Source of the DNA: Bugula neritina
Taxonomy: Eukaryota > Bryozoa > Gymnolaemata > Cheilostomatida > Bugulidae
Length of the DNA: 64,000 nt
Direction of reading: 5' to 3'
Assembly: GCA_964035545.1 (NCBI GenBank)
Contig: OZ037767.1
Coordinates: forward strand, 25,777,628-25,841,627
The position numbers were made by a program, and so were the translations under genes. Position 1 is the first letter of the stretch. Every line of letters starts with the position of its first letter. The notes beneath the pieces were generated by a model. That model did no database searches. It worked only from the letters and a program-made list of their open reading frames with translations, and was not told where the DNA came from. This document shows positions 35,060 to 50,330 of this stretch, one piece after another.

Positions 35060-36347
35060 TAACACTGATAATAACATAAATAGTTATAATATATAGCTAA
35101 ATTTGAGAGTAACTAATTCAGCCCTTCATAAAGTTTTGCCTCATTCGGCTGGTAATACACATTCCTTTGGTGAGTTTCAGTTCATCATCTAATTCAGTGC
35201 TTTTAGCTGGTGGGTTTTTGAACATAGTCTCTACAACCCCAGCCATGTACTGGATTCTCTTCTTGTTATATACATAAGAGGTGGTGTCCACTGCAGCTAA
35301 AAGAATAATATATCTTAAAGTAAATAACACATCCTAAAATAAATTTTAAAACATACTGTAGTGTTTTGGCATAACCAGTGATACCTATACACAAAATTAG
35401 AATACTGTAGCAATTTAATACAAGTCAAAATATTGCCATACCTCTGGTAGGTTTATCTTTGAAAACTCTTTCTATCATTCCAGCCATATATTGTATTCTC
35501 TTTTTGTTGTAGGCATAGGAGGTTTTCTCCACTACAGCTGCAATGAAGGCACATAATTTAACCCTTTAGTTAAATTAACAAATGAAATTGAAAAGACTAG
35601 ATTCAACAAAATAAGCTTGTCTTCAAGCTCTCAAGTTTCTATTCGCTGACCAATAAAATTTTAATTGGAAGTTAAACATTTTCAGATGAGTTGAACATTT
35701 TTCAGCACAATTGGCAAATAATGTAAAGAAACAATACAGCTATAGCATCTCACCATCTGTATTATGGAGGTGTTTCTCTTTTTTCTCACATTCAGTGAGC
35801 AGAGTGGATGGAGAAATAATTTCTTTAGCAATCTCAAGATTTATTTGTTTGCTGGCAGATTGAGTTACTCTAAGTCGAGAACAAGGAACACGCTTTGGTC
35901 TGTAAAGAGTGTTGTGTGAATCATTATATAACACCAACACATAACATATGAATATAGTATTGAAAAGTAGAGGAAACCAGAATACTATGGATAAAATTAA
36001 ATTTAGTTGAACTAGTAAGAAGTTCTTGAGATAGCAAAGATTAAACATTTTTAGGAGTTGTGTAACTTACGAAACTATAACAACTACCACAGTAGTCAAA
36101 AACAGTGTGACGATGAATGGCACCGTTGTTATCCACCACCATACAAAACTGAAGATGTAGTAACGGTATGCAACGTCCATGAACATAGCAAAGCCGAGAA
36201 CATTTATTATGGTAGACATTTTGATGCAGCTAATGAGAGCTCTTTCCGATGAAGTTGTGTCTTCAACGTAATGTAATGCATTATGTGTTGATTGTTGGGA
36301 ATTCCTTTGTTATACAGGCTGATTTCTACTTGTGATGTCATATCCTA
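35060..36347 (-). repeat. inverted duplication, arm B
   Basis: Reverse-complement partner of 22851-24160. Exons are most similar, introns are still alignable by eye, and homology fades outside TAGGATATGACATCACAAG on one side and the short 3' UTR on the other. Confidence 0.85.
35118..36219 (-). CDS. unrecognised small membrane protein, copy B
   Basis: Four exons (36219-36071, 35899-35754, 35537-35442, 35296-35118) close in phase to 189 residues. Splice sites are at the same places as in copy A. Exon 1 starts MSTIINVLGFAMFMDVAYRY and leads into the hydrophobic WWWITTVPFIVTLFLTTVV, a likely transmembrane span. Exon 2 differs most at its start (PKRVPCSRLRVTQSASK versus PEPSAGASPLRVTQSASK). Exon 3 encodes the same 32 residues as in copy A, and exon 4 has only a few changes. 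The strong constraint on exons 3-4 against drift in exon 1 and early exon 2 suggests the C-terminal repeated segment is the functional part. Function is unknown. Both copies look intact, so neither is an obvious pseudogene. Confidence 0.75.
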
Positions 36348-36786
36348 ATTCTCATTGAATATTATACCCCATTATTATATTATTGAGATTGTCAAAATAT
36401 ATTAAACAACATATTATTTGTAATATTTTACAATAGCTGTTTTTCACCATTATTAAATCTTGTTAGATATTTTATACGCAATGCTAGTTCAGCTTTTGTA
36501 CAGGCAAACAAAAACGCACTAGTCTGATAGTTAATACACATGCCTTGAGTATTTTAGTGCAGAAAAATAATGTTAAATTTAATGATGAGTTCAAGTTTTC
36601 AGCTATACACTGTTAGGGGATCTTGTGCAGTTATATGTTTCTTTATTACATAATAGATATATGATCCCAGAAGCTTCAAAATTGATCAACTGTTGTTTCA
36701 ACATATGTAAATTATGACTAAAAATGTAAAGAAAACAAGCAATTAGATTGTAATGTGACATAATAATGTTTATAAAATGAAGAGGA
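36348..36786. other. gap between copy B and alkaline phosphatase
   Basis: Holds the alkaline phosphatase 3' flank and the divergent upstream region of copy B. Nothing else is recognised. Confidence 0.6.
36642..36647 (-). promoter_or_regulatory. candidate poly(A) signal of alkaline phosphatase
   Basis: AATAAA on the minus strand, about 140 bp past the stop codon at 36787. Position and sequence fit; no other evidence. Confidence 0.4.
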
Positions 36787-39700
36787 TTATAAGCAATAAG
36801 CAGTGTATTTACTCAATAACATTAAAACAGCAGGTACTAAAACCATTCTGTTCATATAATCCCAGCTGGCTGAGTTGGTGGTGGTTGGTAGGTTGGTAGG
36901 GGGAGTTGTTGTATCACGTCTAGTCGAGCAGTGGGCTTTATTTTGGCCAATACAAGCTGCATACGCCATAGCATGAGCAATGTATGTCTGCTCATGCGTT
37001 CCGGTGAACAAATGCGACATCGGACCCGAAGCAAATATCTGTACATCTTCTCCTCCATGTGTCTCCGAGTTAAGGGGAAATGCTGACTCATAGACTCTGT
37101 CTACATCTGCAAAGTACAGCATATGTTTTTGTATAGAGACAGACAGGCGTGGTCCATCTTACACGATTCTAGCTAGTTTATAAGGCAAGATCTTATCTGA
37201 CTAAGAAGCTTCAATTGGCTTCTAGACTCGTTTATCAAAGTATATATTTAATGAAACATAGCTATGTTACATACATTGTCAAATAATCTGGGAGAGGTGA
37301 TATAACAGGGAAGAGGGTACAAGGGGATTTGGTACAAAGCAGAGCTTGTACAAAGTTGAGGGGACTATAGGAGAAAGGGATGTAAGAGAGGAAGAGGAGG
37401 AAAGAGATAATAAAGAATGATAAAAAGGGGTATGCATGGTATAAGAGAGAGCTTGTAAAAAGTTGAGAAGTCCATTTAAGAATGACAGTGAGGGAGAGAA
37501 AATATAAAAGGGTGTGTACAAGAGGTGGATATGTGAGAGAGGGGTACAAGGGGTTGGTGCATAAAGGGGAATAAGACATCAAACTTACCGAAGTATTCGT
37601 CAGTGTAGTTTTGTGGAACAGATTTGTGACCAGGTCCATTTCCATAACTGACCACTGTATAGTAATGGCCATTAGAGTCAGTTGAGTCGTAATAACTTTG
37701 ATTGGCTATAGAAAGAATACTTTGACCTCTGTGAGAGTAACCTAAAAGCAGATATTCGTAATTTTGTTCTATACCCACACATCTCAACATATTTTCGTGT
37801 TACTAAAACAACACTAACCAAAGCAAAGCTTGTTAACATTTAATGGTATCAACTTCAATGCTCAATTGAATTCTCTCTCAATTGATAAACAACTAAAATA
37901 ATTAATTATGTTGGCATTTACAGCAAGCTCTTTGGTATAAGTTGATAGAAACTTCTAGAGGCTTATGTGCTTAATATGGAGACTTTATAAAACAAATGTC
38001 TCATTTACCACCAAAAGAGAAAGGATGACTCACCACCAAAGGAGAAAGCGTGACTCACCACCAAAAGAGAAAGGATGACTCACCACCAAAGGAGAAAGCG
38101 TGACTGTGATCAGCGCTGACAACTACTAATGTGTCATCTGATGACGTTATGTTTATAACCTTGGCAACTGCGTCATCAAATGCAAGTCCTTCTTCTAGTG
38201 CTTTTCTAGCTCGGTTTTGATGATGCCCTTTATCTATGTTTGCCCCTATATTTGTAAGCAAAGTTTTTACTTTAATTCATTAAAATATTATTTTTTCTTG
38301 AAAACTTTTTTAGCATAGACATATACATAGTTGTGGCATAGAAAGCTTTCATGCAAGTCCAACATGAACTTACAATTTAACCTATAACTTACCTTCTATG
38401 AATAAATAGAAACCTTTTGGATTTTTGCTAAGGATTTGAATAGCTTTTTCTGTCATTTCGGCTAAAGATGGTTCTGTTTTGTTTACTCTACGTTCTGTTT
38501 CCTCTTGCATTCGAGAACGTTCAAACAGACCAAAGAGATAGTCTGTGGTGTTGGCGGTAGCCAAGTCAAACTGTGCCTTGTTTGTCACATACTTTGCTGC
38601 TCTCTTCCTTAACTTCTGGGCACTTAGCCACTCCTAGCAAGTACATAGTATGATTCTATAAAATATATGAAGAGTGCATGCATGCTTGGCCGGAAATACT
38701 TTAGCAAGTAACAACAAAGGTTAACAAATTTTAGATGCAGAAAAATGAATGTATTGAATTTTGCAAGCACAGAGCTGTTGCAACTGATTTAAGGTCTATG
38801 TTCAAATGTTCATATTTATTATATTACCAGTTTATTCCTTTGTATGTTGCCGAACAACACACACAACACAGACACACAGTACACACAGAGTATACACACA
38901 CAGTACACACACACACACAGTACACACACAGTACACACACAGTACACACACAGCACACACACAGCACACACACAGCACACACACACACACACAAAACACA
39001 CACACAAAACACACACACAACACACACAACACACATAACACACACACAACACACACATTTTGTTATTGAAATGTAGAAAGTAGTTACTGCTGTCAAGTCT
39101 CGGCCATCAGTTCTCTTCCCTGTCTTTGTAGGATACTCCGGGTCTTGTTTGGTTGTAGGCAGAAAATATTGTCTTCCTCCACCAAGAACTACCTGTATAA
39201 CATAGTCAACACATTAAGAGCAATGAAAATACATTTTGAAAATGCCGTCTGTGTTGTAATAAGTCTTTCACATTAACGTGAAAAAGTATAAAATATGGCT
39301 ATAGCTTTTTAATCCAATTCATAAGAAACATTTGGTTTGAACTTTAAAATAAGTTTGGGTGAATTTTTTGAGATGAGCTCAGTTCGGTGACACGAGCTCT
39401 TAGGAAATCAATATCATTGAGATCCAAAAGAATATTTATTGCAATTGCTTAATTTATAGAATTTTTATTGCAACAGAAAGTAGTCAGGGAATCCTACATT
39501 GAAGGATATTTATGGTCACACAAGTAAACCTTCAATATTCCAATACAACTCTGTAACGCTGTGGCTAATATCAAAAGACATTTAAAAACCACTTTTAAAT
39601 GTTCAGATGCAGCATCATAAAATATAATATATGCTATAAATGTTATTCAATATATTCACTCTCACTACGGTCCCATTGCTTTAGAGCAGGGGTGTCCAAC

Positions 39701-42700
39701 CTTTTCAGACCGAGGGCCAGTCTGCAAGTTTCAGCTTGAGCTGGGGGCCACAACATTTTTTTTGTTTTTAAAATAAATTTTCAAGATTCATTAAACATCT
39801 GCAGGCCATATGCATTGTAATTATAAGCGAGGGCTAGGCTTTGCATGTTTATTAAAATCATAACATATTTGAATAGATATATTATTTATGTGTGTATGTG
39901 TGTATATATGCATTTAATTAAAATAGGTAAACAAGAAACATTTCATTTTTATTACTTTAATAATCAATAATTATATATGCATTTATGTTTGTGCATAAGA
40001 AATTATACATATATATTCATACAAAGTATATATTCATGATTGTACATGCAAATTTAAACAAGATGTGCCAGTGCTAAGAGTCTGTACTCATATCAGTATA
40101 GTTATATTTTACAACCATCAGTGAAACACTTGTGAGTACACAGTGAGTACTGTTTGCCTTGAACAATTCTGTTAATATCTGGTTTCGTATCAGAACATAT
40201 AACCCTTAGTTACTGGACTAAGTGCTGACTAGTGAGTGAAGTGTAGTATTTATTTTGTGTATGTCATTTGACTGAAAATTGAAAGCTCAGAGTTCAAACC
40301 TTCAAGCCATCTCAGTGCAGTGCAGCATCTAACAAGCAGTCAAAGGTCAAAGGTCAAGGCAATCACAAATCCCAAATCATTTCAGTACATACTCGCACAA
40401 AATTCATTATAAAACAAAATTGTTTAGGCATCTAACCTTAAAACAGTATGTAAATGAAAACTAACATATACATAATAATATTTTAGTACTGCATAAGTGA
40501 AGTGTGTCAGGGATTCTTCAACTACTTATCTTTCACAATACAGTCAATAAAAGTGAGATCTCAGTTATACTTTCAAAAAAGTCTTGTCTCTATATGGCCT
40601 GTCCTGATTAAATGTCTTTGAAATACCTGTCTGCGCAGGATAGCTAAGGGCAACTTTTTAGCTGCAACTGCCTTGCTGAGATTTGCATTGTAACTGTGTA
40701 AAAATTCAGTACCAGTAATAACAATCTTATTTAATTGAGGGCTACTAGAATCAAAATTTAAAAACTATGGTGTGAATCTTATTTTTTCTCAGTGCAGCTT
40801 TTTTGGAATTTTTTCATTCTTTTGCAAAGTTATAGAAAAAAACTGCACATTTTTGGCTAATTTTGCCTCAAAAGTTGATTTTTGTAGTACCAGTAAAATA
40901 TCTTAGCAGGAAAACGTGATATCTGAATAAAAAAGCAATGACTTTTAGATTTTATATAAATTGTGGATTTATACGCGGGAAATGGTATATTTCTTTTCAA
41001 GTAGTTAACGCTGTGCATCACTTCACACTTCAGTGAACGCGTAGAGATGAGCATATAATATAGGCAGCTACATTACTATAAGTCACAGGCTTGCTAGCTA
41101 ACAGACTATAATGACTAGCTTGCTGTTATTGGTTGTAGTTTGATCTCAGGCTAAACAATGACAAGTAGGCAACACGCATGCCACCCACAGAACAATATTG
41201 TAGAAGAACTTAAACTACATTTTAATAGAAATTCTTAGTGGGATGCTTTCAACTATACCATGTGCTGCTGTTTCAGGCTAGTTAGCAAATTTGATGAACA
41301 AAAATTTGTAACTTGCTATATCTTTGGGGGGCCACACAAATATAGCTGGAGGGCCGGATCCGGCCCGCGGGCCGCCTGTTGGACAGCCCTGCTTTAGAGT
41401 ATATGAATGGATTTTCATTTGATATTTGGGAACAGGTCAATCGAATGCAACCACAACTATAAAGTAAACAGCAACCACAAATCCATCTATAAACGAGCAT
41501 CTTTGCGAATCCATTCAAAGCAATTTGAACTCAGTGTAGGCAATATGTAGGCTATATGATGACGCTATGATGACAGCATAGCAGATTGTCATGCTGAGAG
41601 TATCTGTAGTGTTGAGTTTACCCAGTAGTTTCCATGGTGTAACGATCTCGGGTTCGAATCCCAGTGATGGCAAAATTATTTTATAGTAGCATTTGTTTAT
41701 ACCCGAATGTCAAGGTTATCTTCAACTAGCTGTCTGGCTATATCTTTACAGACTCCTACGGCATCTGCCGGAAGCTCATAATCAGCTCTCCAGTCTCTAA
41801 GGGCAACATGAGCATACGCCCCGGATGGTGAAGCTCCAACCACAGCATCTGTCGTTACTATTCCCACAGACTTGCCTGAGGAGGATCAGTTACAAAACTA
41901 TATTACAATATCATTTACAGAAAACACCTAAACCATTTTAGTACTAAAACATTGCAAATTTACAGAGTACCTTCTTCAGCTGCGAGGTCTAATACTGATC
42001 GAACTGTTGCCCCGGCGACTGTAGCACACACATTCCTCTCAACTGTGTCGTCAACACCTATAGCCTCGTACTTGGTCTTCACCCCACAATGGTATGCTGT
42101 AGCACTAGCAGCAGAGTCTGTGGTGGTCATGTCAGTGCAATATGTCTGCAGACAAACAATGGCCGTTATACTTTACCTGCGTCATCACATACTAAACTAC
42201 CCGCTTTTTAGACGACTACACACTTGAATATTATACCATTTCTACCTGCATTGTGTCTCACAATACTTTATTAATGTGTGTTATGGTGTGTTGCAGTACA
42301 AAAAAATAATTATATTAATTATAACAATATGTCTTTCACCTTACTCATCCCTGTATTGGGAAATTTATCCCACGATAAGAGTGCCTCTTCACCCAACAAA
42401 TCGGGAGTTAGCTGCCCTCTGTATACTCTTATTGCTGTAACATAACAGGAAAACTTTACATAGAAAAATAAGATATTACTATTAAATCATTGTATAATTT
42501 GGTTGAAGTTTTTGATATATATTCTGTGACTAGTGAAAAAATGAGAAGGAAAAGATGAGAGAGAATAGGATAGATATTGTAACTAAAGTACAAAACTGAC
42601 AATTACTATTTTATATGAACCGCTATGGTATCAATATTAGAAAATTATGTAAGTTGCCAGTTATGATGCTTTAACGTACCAGCATAAATTAATAATCTGT

Positions 42701-43823
42701 ATAAAGTAGATTGCTTCACAATGATAACGTTAGCAGTAATCTGCGAGTATTTTAGATAATATGTAGACTTGAGTTTCAAAAGCCATCAATTTTTCCTTAT
42801 GATTGCCATTCAGTTATAATCAGTGTTTACGAAATATTCTCGCATGTTTGGAACTTATATTTACAAGCTATACAGTACGAGTTTATTATAGTTCCTTATA
42901 GGTCAGGGGCTTTGACATGTAATGATAGCAAAGCTGAAGTAGCTTACATCCTTCTACATGGTAGGATGTGTGACTGTGCAAAGCAAAGTAATTCATAGAC
43001 ATCAACACACTGAGCATAATATATTATTGTGTCACTAGTAATTGACCAAATCACTATGTATAGCAGTTTTGGCATACCAATTACAACAAAGCATTACATA
43101 CCAGTGGTAGTCGTAACACCCATACCATCTCCAATAGCTAGCACCAAGTTCTTAGCTACATTGGTGTTTGCCTGTTGAAGAGCCAAATTCAACTCTTCTG
43201 CATTTTGATTGTACCAAAAATCTTTGTCTAAAATTGATTTGGACAATATTCATCAACTTAGCAAAATTCAAGTGTGTATTAAACAAGCAGCTAGCAGTTT
43301 TGCTCTTACGCGTATGTTTGGAACTTTCAGTATCACATTATAGTAACAGTATTACTTTATAATGTTGATCTGTTCAGTGAAGGTTTTAGGTTTGTGTGGT
43401 AAGCTGTTCGAGCCAAAAGTCAATTATGAATACAACAATGAATGACAAAATTCAGTGAAGACATGAATATTGTTACAGATTACATGAAATTAATAAGCTA
43501 ATTTAAGATTACAAGAAAATTAGCAAAATATATACAAGTAAATTGCATTCACTTATCTGCTAATAAAAATAATGAAGGAGGTCATCTCTCTCAGCAAATA
43601 TAAAACTCAATATTTTTCTCTATTACTTATGTGTAGCATTTGGTTGATATTTTAGTAAAGTTAAAGCATCTTTAATTCAAGCATTAGAACATATACATTA
43701 ATAGACTACCATTTAGCTTGCTATTATGCTATTAAAACACATATTTTAATAATAAAGTGTTTACTTACCCCATGTTTCAGCTGACACAATGGTAAATAAA
43801 GGCAATAGTAGAATCAGTTTCAT
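36787..43823 (-). CDS. alkaline phosphatase, GPI-anchored type
   Basis: Ten exons: 43823-43769, 43227-43102, 42434-42340, 42145-41971, 41875-41703, 39192-39088, 38633-38393, 38245-38084, 37741-37589 and 37106-36787. They sum to 1,605 bases, 534 residues, typical for animal alkaline phosphatases. A signal peptide ([15 protein letters not shown]) is followed by metal ligand IGDGMG, the nucleophile segment [13 protein letters not shown], the NIDKGHH metal ligands, ADHSHAF, and the last metal ligand in ETHGGEDV. The mature protein ends in a Thr/Pro-rich stalk and a hydrophobic tail ([12 protein letters not shown]), the usual GPI signal. The enzyme hydrolyses phosphomonoesters at the cell surface with two zinc ions and one magnesium. 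Which vertebrate isozyme it resembles cannot be said. Exon 3 ends at the GTGAAA donor, which keeps the MSKTYC frame; a closer GTAAGG would break it. Exon 8 has a repeated donor. Confidence 0.95.
38007..38106 (-). repeat. 25-bp tandem repeat covering the exon 8 donor
   Basis: Four copies of a 25-bp unit of two alternating types lie at the 3' end of alkaline phosphatase exon 8. Each copy repeats the exon end and its GGTGAG or GGTAAA donor. Only the copy nearest the exon keeps the frame; reading on reaches a stop after about ten codons. Confidence 0.85.
38855..39055. repeat. (CA)n-type microsatellite in intron 6 of alkaline phosphatase
   Basis: A 200-bp impure ACACAC tract with interspersed GTAC, GCAC and AAAC units, about 30 bp past the donor of exon 6 (39088). 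It opens false Cys/Val-rich and His/Thr-rich frames. Confidence 0.9.
39687..41391. mobile_element. non-autonomous hAT-type DNA transposon
   Basis: The element begins CAGGGGTGTCCAACC and ends GTTGGACAGCCCTG, imperfect terminal inverted repeats of the hAT (Charlie-like) type. It is flanked by perfect 8-bp target duplications CTTTAGAG at 39679-39686 and 41392-41399, as hAT insertions make. Length is 1,705 bp. No transposase frame is found (largest frame 65 codons), so it needs a helper. It sits inside the fifth intron of alkaline phosphatase. The terminal parts are GC-rich (GGCCGGATCCGGCCCGCGGG); the inside is AT-rich. Confidence 0.9.
41620..41672 (+). pseudogene. tRNA-like fragment with B box
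   Basis: GTTTCCATGGTGTAACGATC is followed by CTCGGGTTCGAATCCCAG, an almost ideal T-arm/B box. The anticodon region between A-like and B boxes is deleted, so a cloverleaf cannot form. It is probably the remnant of a tRNA-derived SINE head. Confidence 0.55.
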
Positions 43824-46911
<3,088 letters not shown>

Positions 46912-49421
46912 CTAGGATGAGCTGACCACATCACATACACTTATAGCATCGGATCTTGTCTTGACTTTTGGAGGCTGCATTTCAACGACATTCTCTCCGG
47001 TAGGGTCAACCAAACAGACCTCAGCCGATGAACCGTGACTGCTCGATGTATCGGTACGACTTCTCACACTCGACCTTGAATGAGATGAGGTTCTGCTAGA
47101 GTGGGCGGAGCAAGGCCTGTATAAACTTACGTCTATCACCAAATCTTCATTTTCTCCAATGAAAACCTCACCACAACACACTTTGGTTCTGCAAAAATAA
47201 AACAAAGTGGTTACCATAAATTTACTTACAGTACGTGACTAGAGGAGCAGAATTTCACTAGTGTTTATTTATTCATATTTATTTTGTTTATTATAAAGAT
47301 ATTAAAACACATAATTTTCTGAAGCATGCTAATTAAGGACTGTTATCTCGCATTTCCATGTTGGTAGAAAAGCAGCAAATGATATTAAAAAGTGCTTACA
47401 TGACTTTCTCGGCAAGAAAAAAAGAACAACAAAAATGAGTATCTAAATGCACAGAAGGAAAAATACACACCACTTGTCTTGGTAAATATGTATAATGCTA
47501 CCAACTAAATAGACACTTATAATCAATCATACGACACATGGTGTTATGAATATTTACAAGTACGGTAGCCATAAAACTTTCCGGGAGAATAGAAAAGGGA
47601 GTAGCACAAGCTCACCTCTTCCAGTAGCTGAGGTCCAGAAAGGAGCTGACACACGAGTCAGAGGGGCACTTGCTGGTGTCCGTACTGACTGATGACTCAC
47701 TAGAGTTTGGGCTGGCACAAAAGTTATGTGACCTGATGTCTAACAAACAGAATATACATTTATTATATACCAACCAAATCGAAAAGTAGGTAAGTTTACA
47801 GTGGGGGAAGAGATCAAGGTGAGAGAGTGCACTTTAGTAGAGCAACACAATGTAAGTAAGTAGTTTACACAAACTGTACAACACTCTCACTATCACACAG
47901 TCTGCAAACTCCTGCAATACTAAAAGCGAAGTAAACTGGTCGACAGAGAAAATGAGAGAAGACAACTTTACCGTCTCCTCAATGTCCTAGAAAGAACGAG
48001 AGAGTAACTGCTCCTGCAGTCAAGCGTGACCAACACACCGTGAGACCGTACCGTAGTGAGACCGTACCTGAATCTGGAGATACAGAAGGCTGGTAGTGCG
48101 GCGCAGAAACAGCTCTCTTCTTTATTATCTTCTTGGCCTTTACGTCTGGATCATCCTTGATTGGTCTAGTCTTGTGTTTTAAAGTAGAGTTGGCCGTCTT
48201 ATGACAATTTCCAGAAATGGTCTTTGCATCCACTACCTGAATAACAATAAAATTCATATGGGTTTATAGTCACAATTCCTGTGAGAAACCCTGATGGAAA
48301 GGGTTTTTGTTAAAGCAGGCTAAGAACTTATTTAAATGAGGCACAGGAGCAATTATGAGTGAATGCTCTTCCTAACATCACCAATGGCCTTTACTAGCGA
48401 TAAAACCGCTGACCTTGTGATTTCTAAGTCAGCGCTCTGACCGCTATGCCACAGCTGCTAAACAAAAAAAAGTTAAATAGAAAGTTTGTAATAAATTAGT
48501 GTGATAAGAAAAATTGTCATGTTAACAGAGAAATTCAACCACAATACTTCTACATGTTGGTTAGCAAAAAGAAATGATAGGAAAGGTTAAACACATCAAC
48601 ATTTATGGCATGAAGAAAGTTACTAGTGTATAGGTTTACTGATAACACATGTTCATCACTCACATGACTCCAATTCTTCCGTGAACCACGTGGTAGTTTC
48701 TTCCATCTTTTCACTAACAGAACACATGCATTGCATATATCACCTTTTCGACCTGCAAGTACAATTCAACACTTTAACATCCACTCAAGGACAGCATACA
48801 GATGAGTACACAACTCACCAATATCACAAGACTGATACAATATTACACATCTGACAACTTGTCTCATTATTGACAACCAGTAAGTAAGACCAGAATATAA
48901 TATACTCCACACGTGACTCACAAGCTTAGCCTTAGTTTACAATGTTAAACGTTGAACTCCCCAAAACCTGCACAGAAGTTTTAAGGCTATACGAGTTAGA
49001 TCTATGCTTTTTGTAGCTTTATGACTACATAAATAGATGTACATATGAATCTATAACTTGATGGCGAAACAGAGAAAAGCAAAGCTATACATTAGTTGAA
49101 GGTTAAATGGCAATCATAACATAAAACAACCAGTAATATTCCACTAATTAGGGACTTTGCAGTTACTATAGGTTGAGTGGGCAACTCTTAAATATCATTT
49201 GTGATATAATAGTGCTAGGGTGATTATTAATTCCCATCTTTCCAGCAAATTAAAAAAGAAATATAAGTGTAAACTAACCAACCTTTCTCGACCTTAAAAC
49301 ACAGAGCAAAATCTGCTTCATATTTGTCACTGTCGGTAAATCTTGAACTAGAAGACTTTGCTCCACAGATGCAGCACCCCTGTAAACTCCTGAAGGTCCT
49401 TGGTCTATGGTAATTCGACAT
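46912..49421 (-). CDS. SINHCAF: SIN3-HDAC complex-associated factor (FAM60A family)
   Basis: Five coding exons (49421-49283, 48752-48664, 48236-48068, 47739-47616, 47188-46912) close to 265 residues; the human protein is slightly shorter. The N-terminus has the family hallmark [20 protein letters not shown] followed by [18 protein letters not shown], a conserved four-Cys zinc-binding unit. The middle is Lys-rich (KAKKIIKKR). The conserved C-terminal element [20 protein letters not shown] is present. The end is Ser/Thr-rich and specific to this species. In mammals the protein is a subunit of the SIN3-HDAC repressor complex and works in the nucleus. The start is the ATG at 49421, first in frame before the CCIC motif. 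It is transcribed away from PPP6R. Confidence 0.93.
48279..48463 (-). mobile_element. tRNA-derived SINE in SINHCAF intron 2
   Basis: On the minus strand GTGGCATAGCGGTCAGAGCG is a tRNA-like head, with a decayed B box (GGTTTTATCGC). The body contains GGTGATGTTAGGAAGAGCAT and AATTGCTCCTGTGCC, then CCATCAGGGTTTCTCACAGG. Body and tail match the SINE at 50911-51086 in opposite orientation. No target duplication was found. Confidence 0.75.
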
Positions 49422-49464
49422 TTTGACAACTCCAATCACACTCTATAATTCTTCCAAGTTTTTT
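49283..49464 (-). other. SINHCAF: SINHCAF exon 3: 5' UTR plus first coding part
   Basis: A pyrimidine-rich acceptor (CTTTTTAG) ends at 49465, 43 bases before the ATG at 49421. It would join two upstream non-coding exons (50251-50330 and about 52464-52590). Confidence 0.5.
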
Positions 49465-50250
49465 CTAAAAAGTAATTAAAATGTGAACAAAAAAATTAGG
49501 ATAATTATATGAGAAGCATGTTACATTATTTTGTGGATCTTTTAACATTAAATTCACCATCCTTGGAGCATATACTGTAATCTTATATATATAAATAAAC
49601 AATGCTATTGAATATATGGCACATTCCGACAAGTGCTCTTGAACCAGTTTCACTCTAATGACATCATTTAAACTTTAATGTTTATTACACTCATATGAAC
49701 AGGCTATTTCCAAAACGTAATTTGGTCTACACTACCAAAACAGTATACTTCACAGTCAATAAGTTAAATTAAAATGCATTATGTCGCATATAGTTTTAAA
49801 TTACTTTCAACCTCAAGTCCCAGCTTCAACGCTATTAACTGAAGTATAAAAATGATTACAATGTGACTCTCACTCCACAAATAAGACCTCCCAATAATAT
49901 TGCCTTTTAAAAATTTGCCTATAGAATTAAAGTTCTGACAGAAAAAAAACTCAAAAATACTTTTAAACAATTTTTTCACCATCTATCAGCATAAAACAGG
50001 CTCATTTTTAATTGACCGGACACCTTACCCAAATCAAAACATAATGCCCCAGTATATCATAATACAAGCTACCCTAAAAATACCAATAATTATGTAAAAG
50101 CAGGAAATAACAAAAGCTATTAATTCAAAATGTCTTAAAAGTGACTCTTTATATTAAATTTTATAACCAGCATACATAACCACATTTTTGTCACAATTTC
50201 TACATTAATTGAACTTCTCATATTACAATACAAATATTAGTTCAACATAC

Positions 50251-50330
50251 CTCGTGCGTGTGCTATCACAGAGTTTCTCTAAGCAAGTAAACTGTAAAGC
50301 CTCAAGCCCATTGATCTCTGTTGACCTTGC
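50251..50330 (-). other. SINHCAF: probable SINHCAF 5' UTR exon 2
   Basis: An 80-bp exon is bounded by a strong acceptor (AAACTTTTTCAG) and a GTATGT donor, in the intron ahead of the SINHCAF start. It has a short upstream frame (ATG GGC TTG AGG) that stops soon. No transcript evidence is available, so the call is a prediction. Confidence 0.4.

Noticed and set aside
38819-39096. Cys/Val-rich and His/Thr-rich frames
   Set aside because: Artefacts of the CA microsatellite in an alkaline phosphatase intron.
41620-41672. Functional tRNA gene
   Set aside because: The T-arm is good but the D and anticodon arms cannot be completed, so it is only a tRNA-like remnant.
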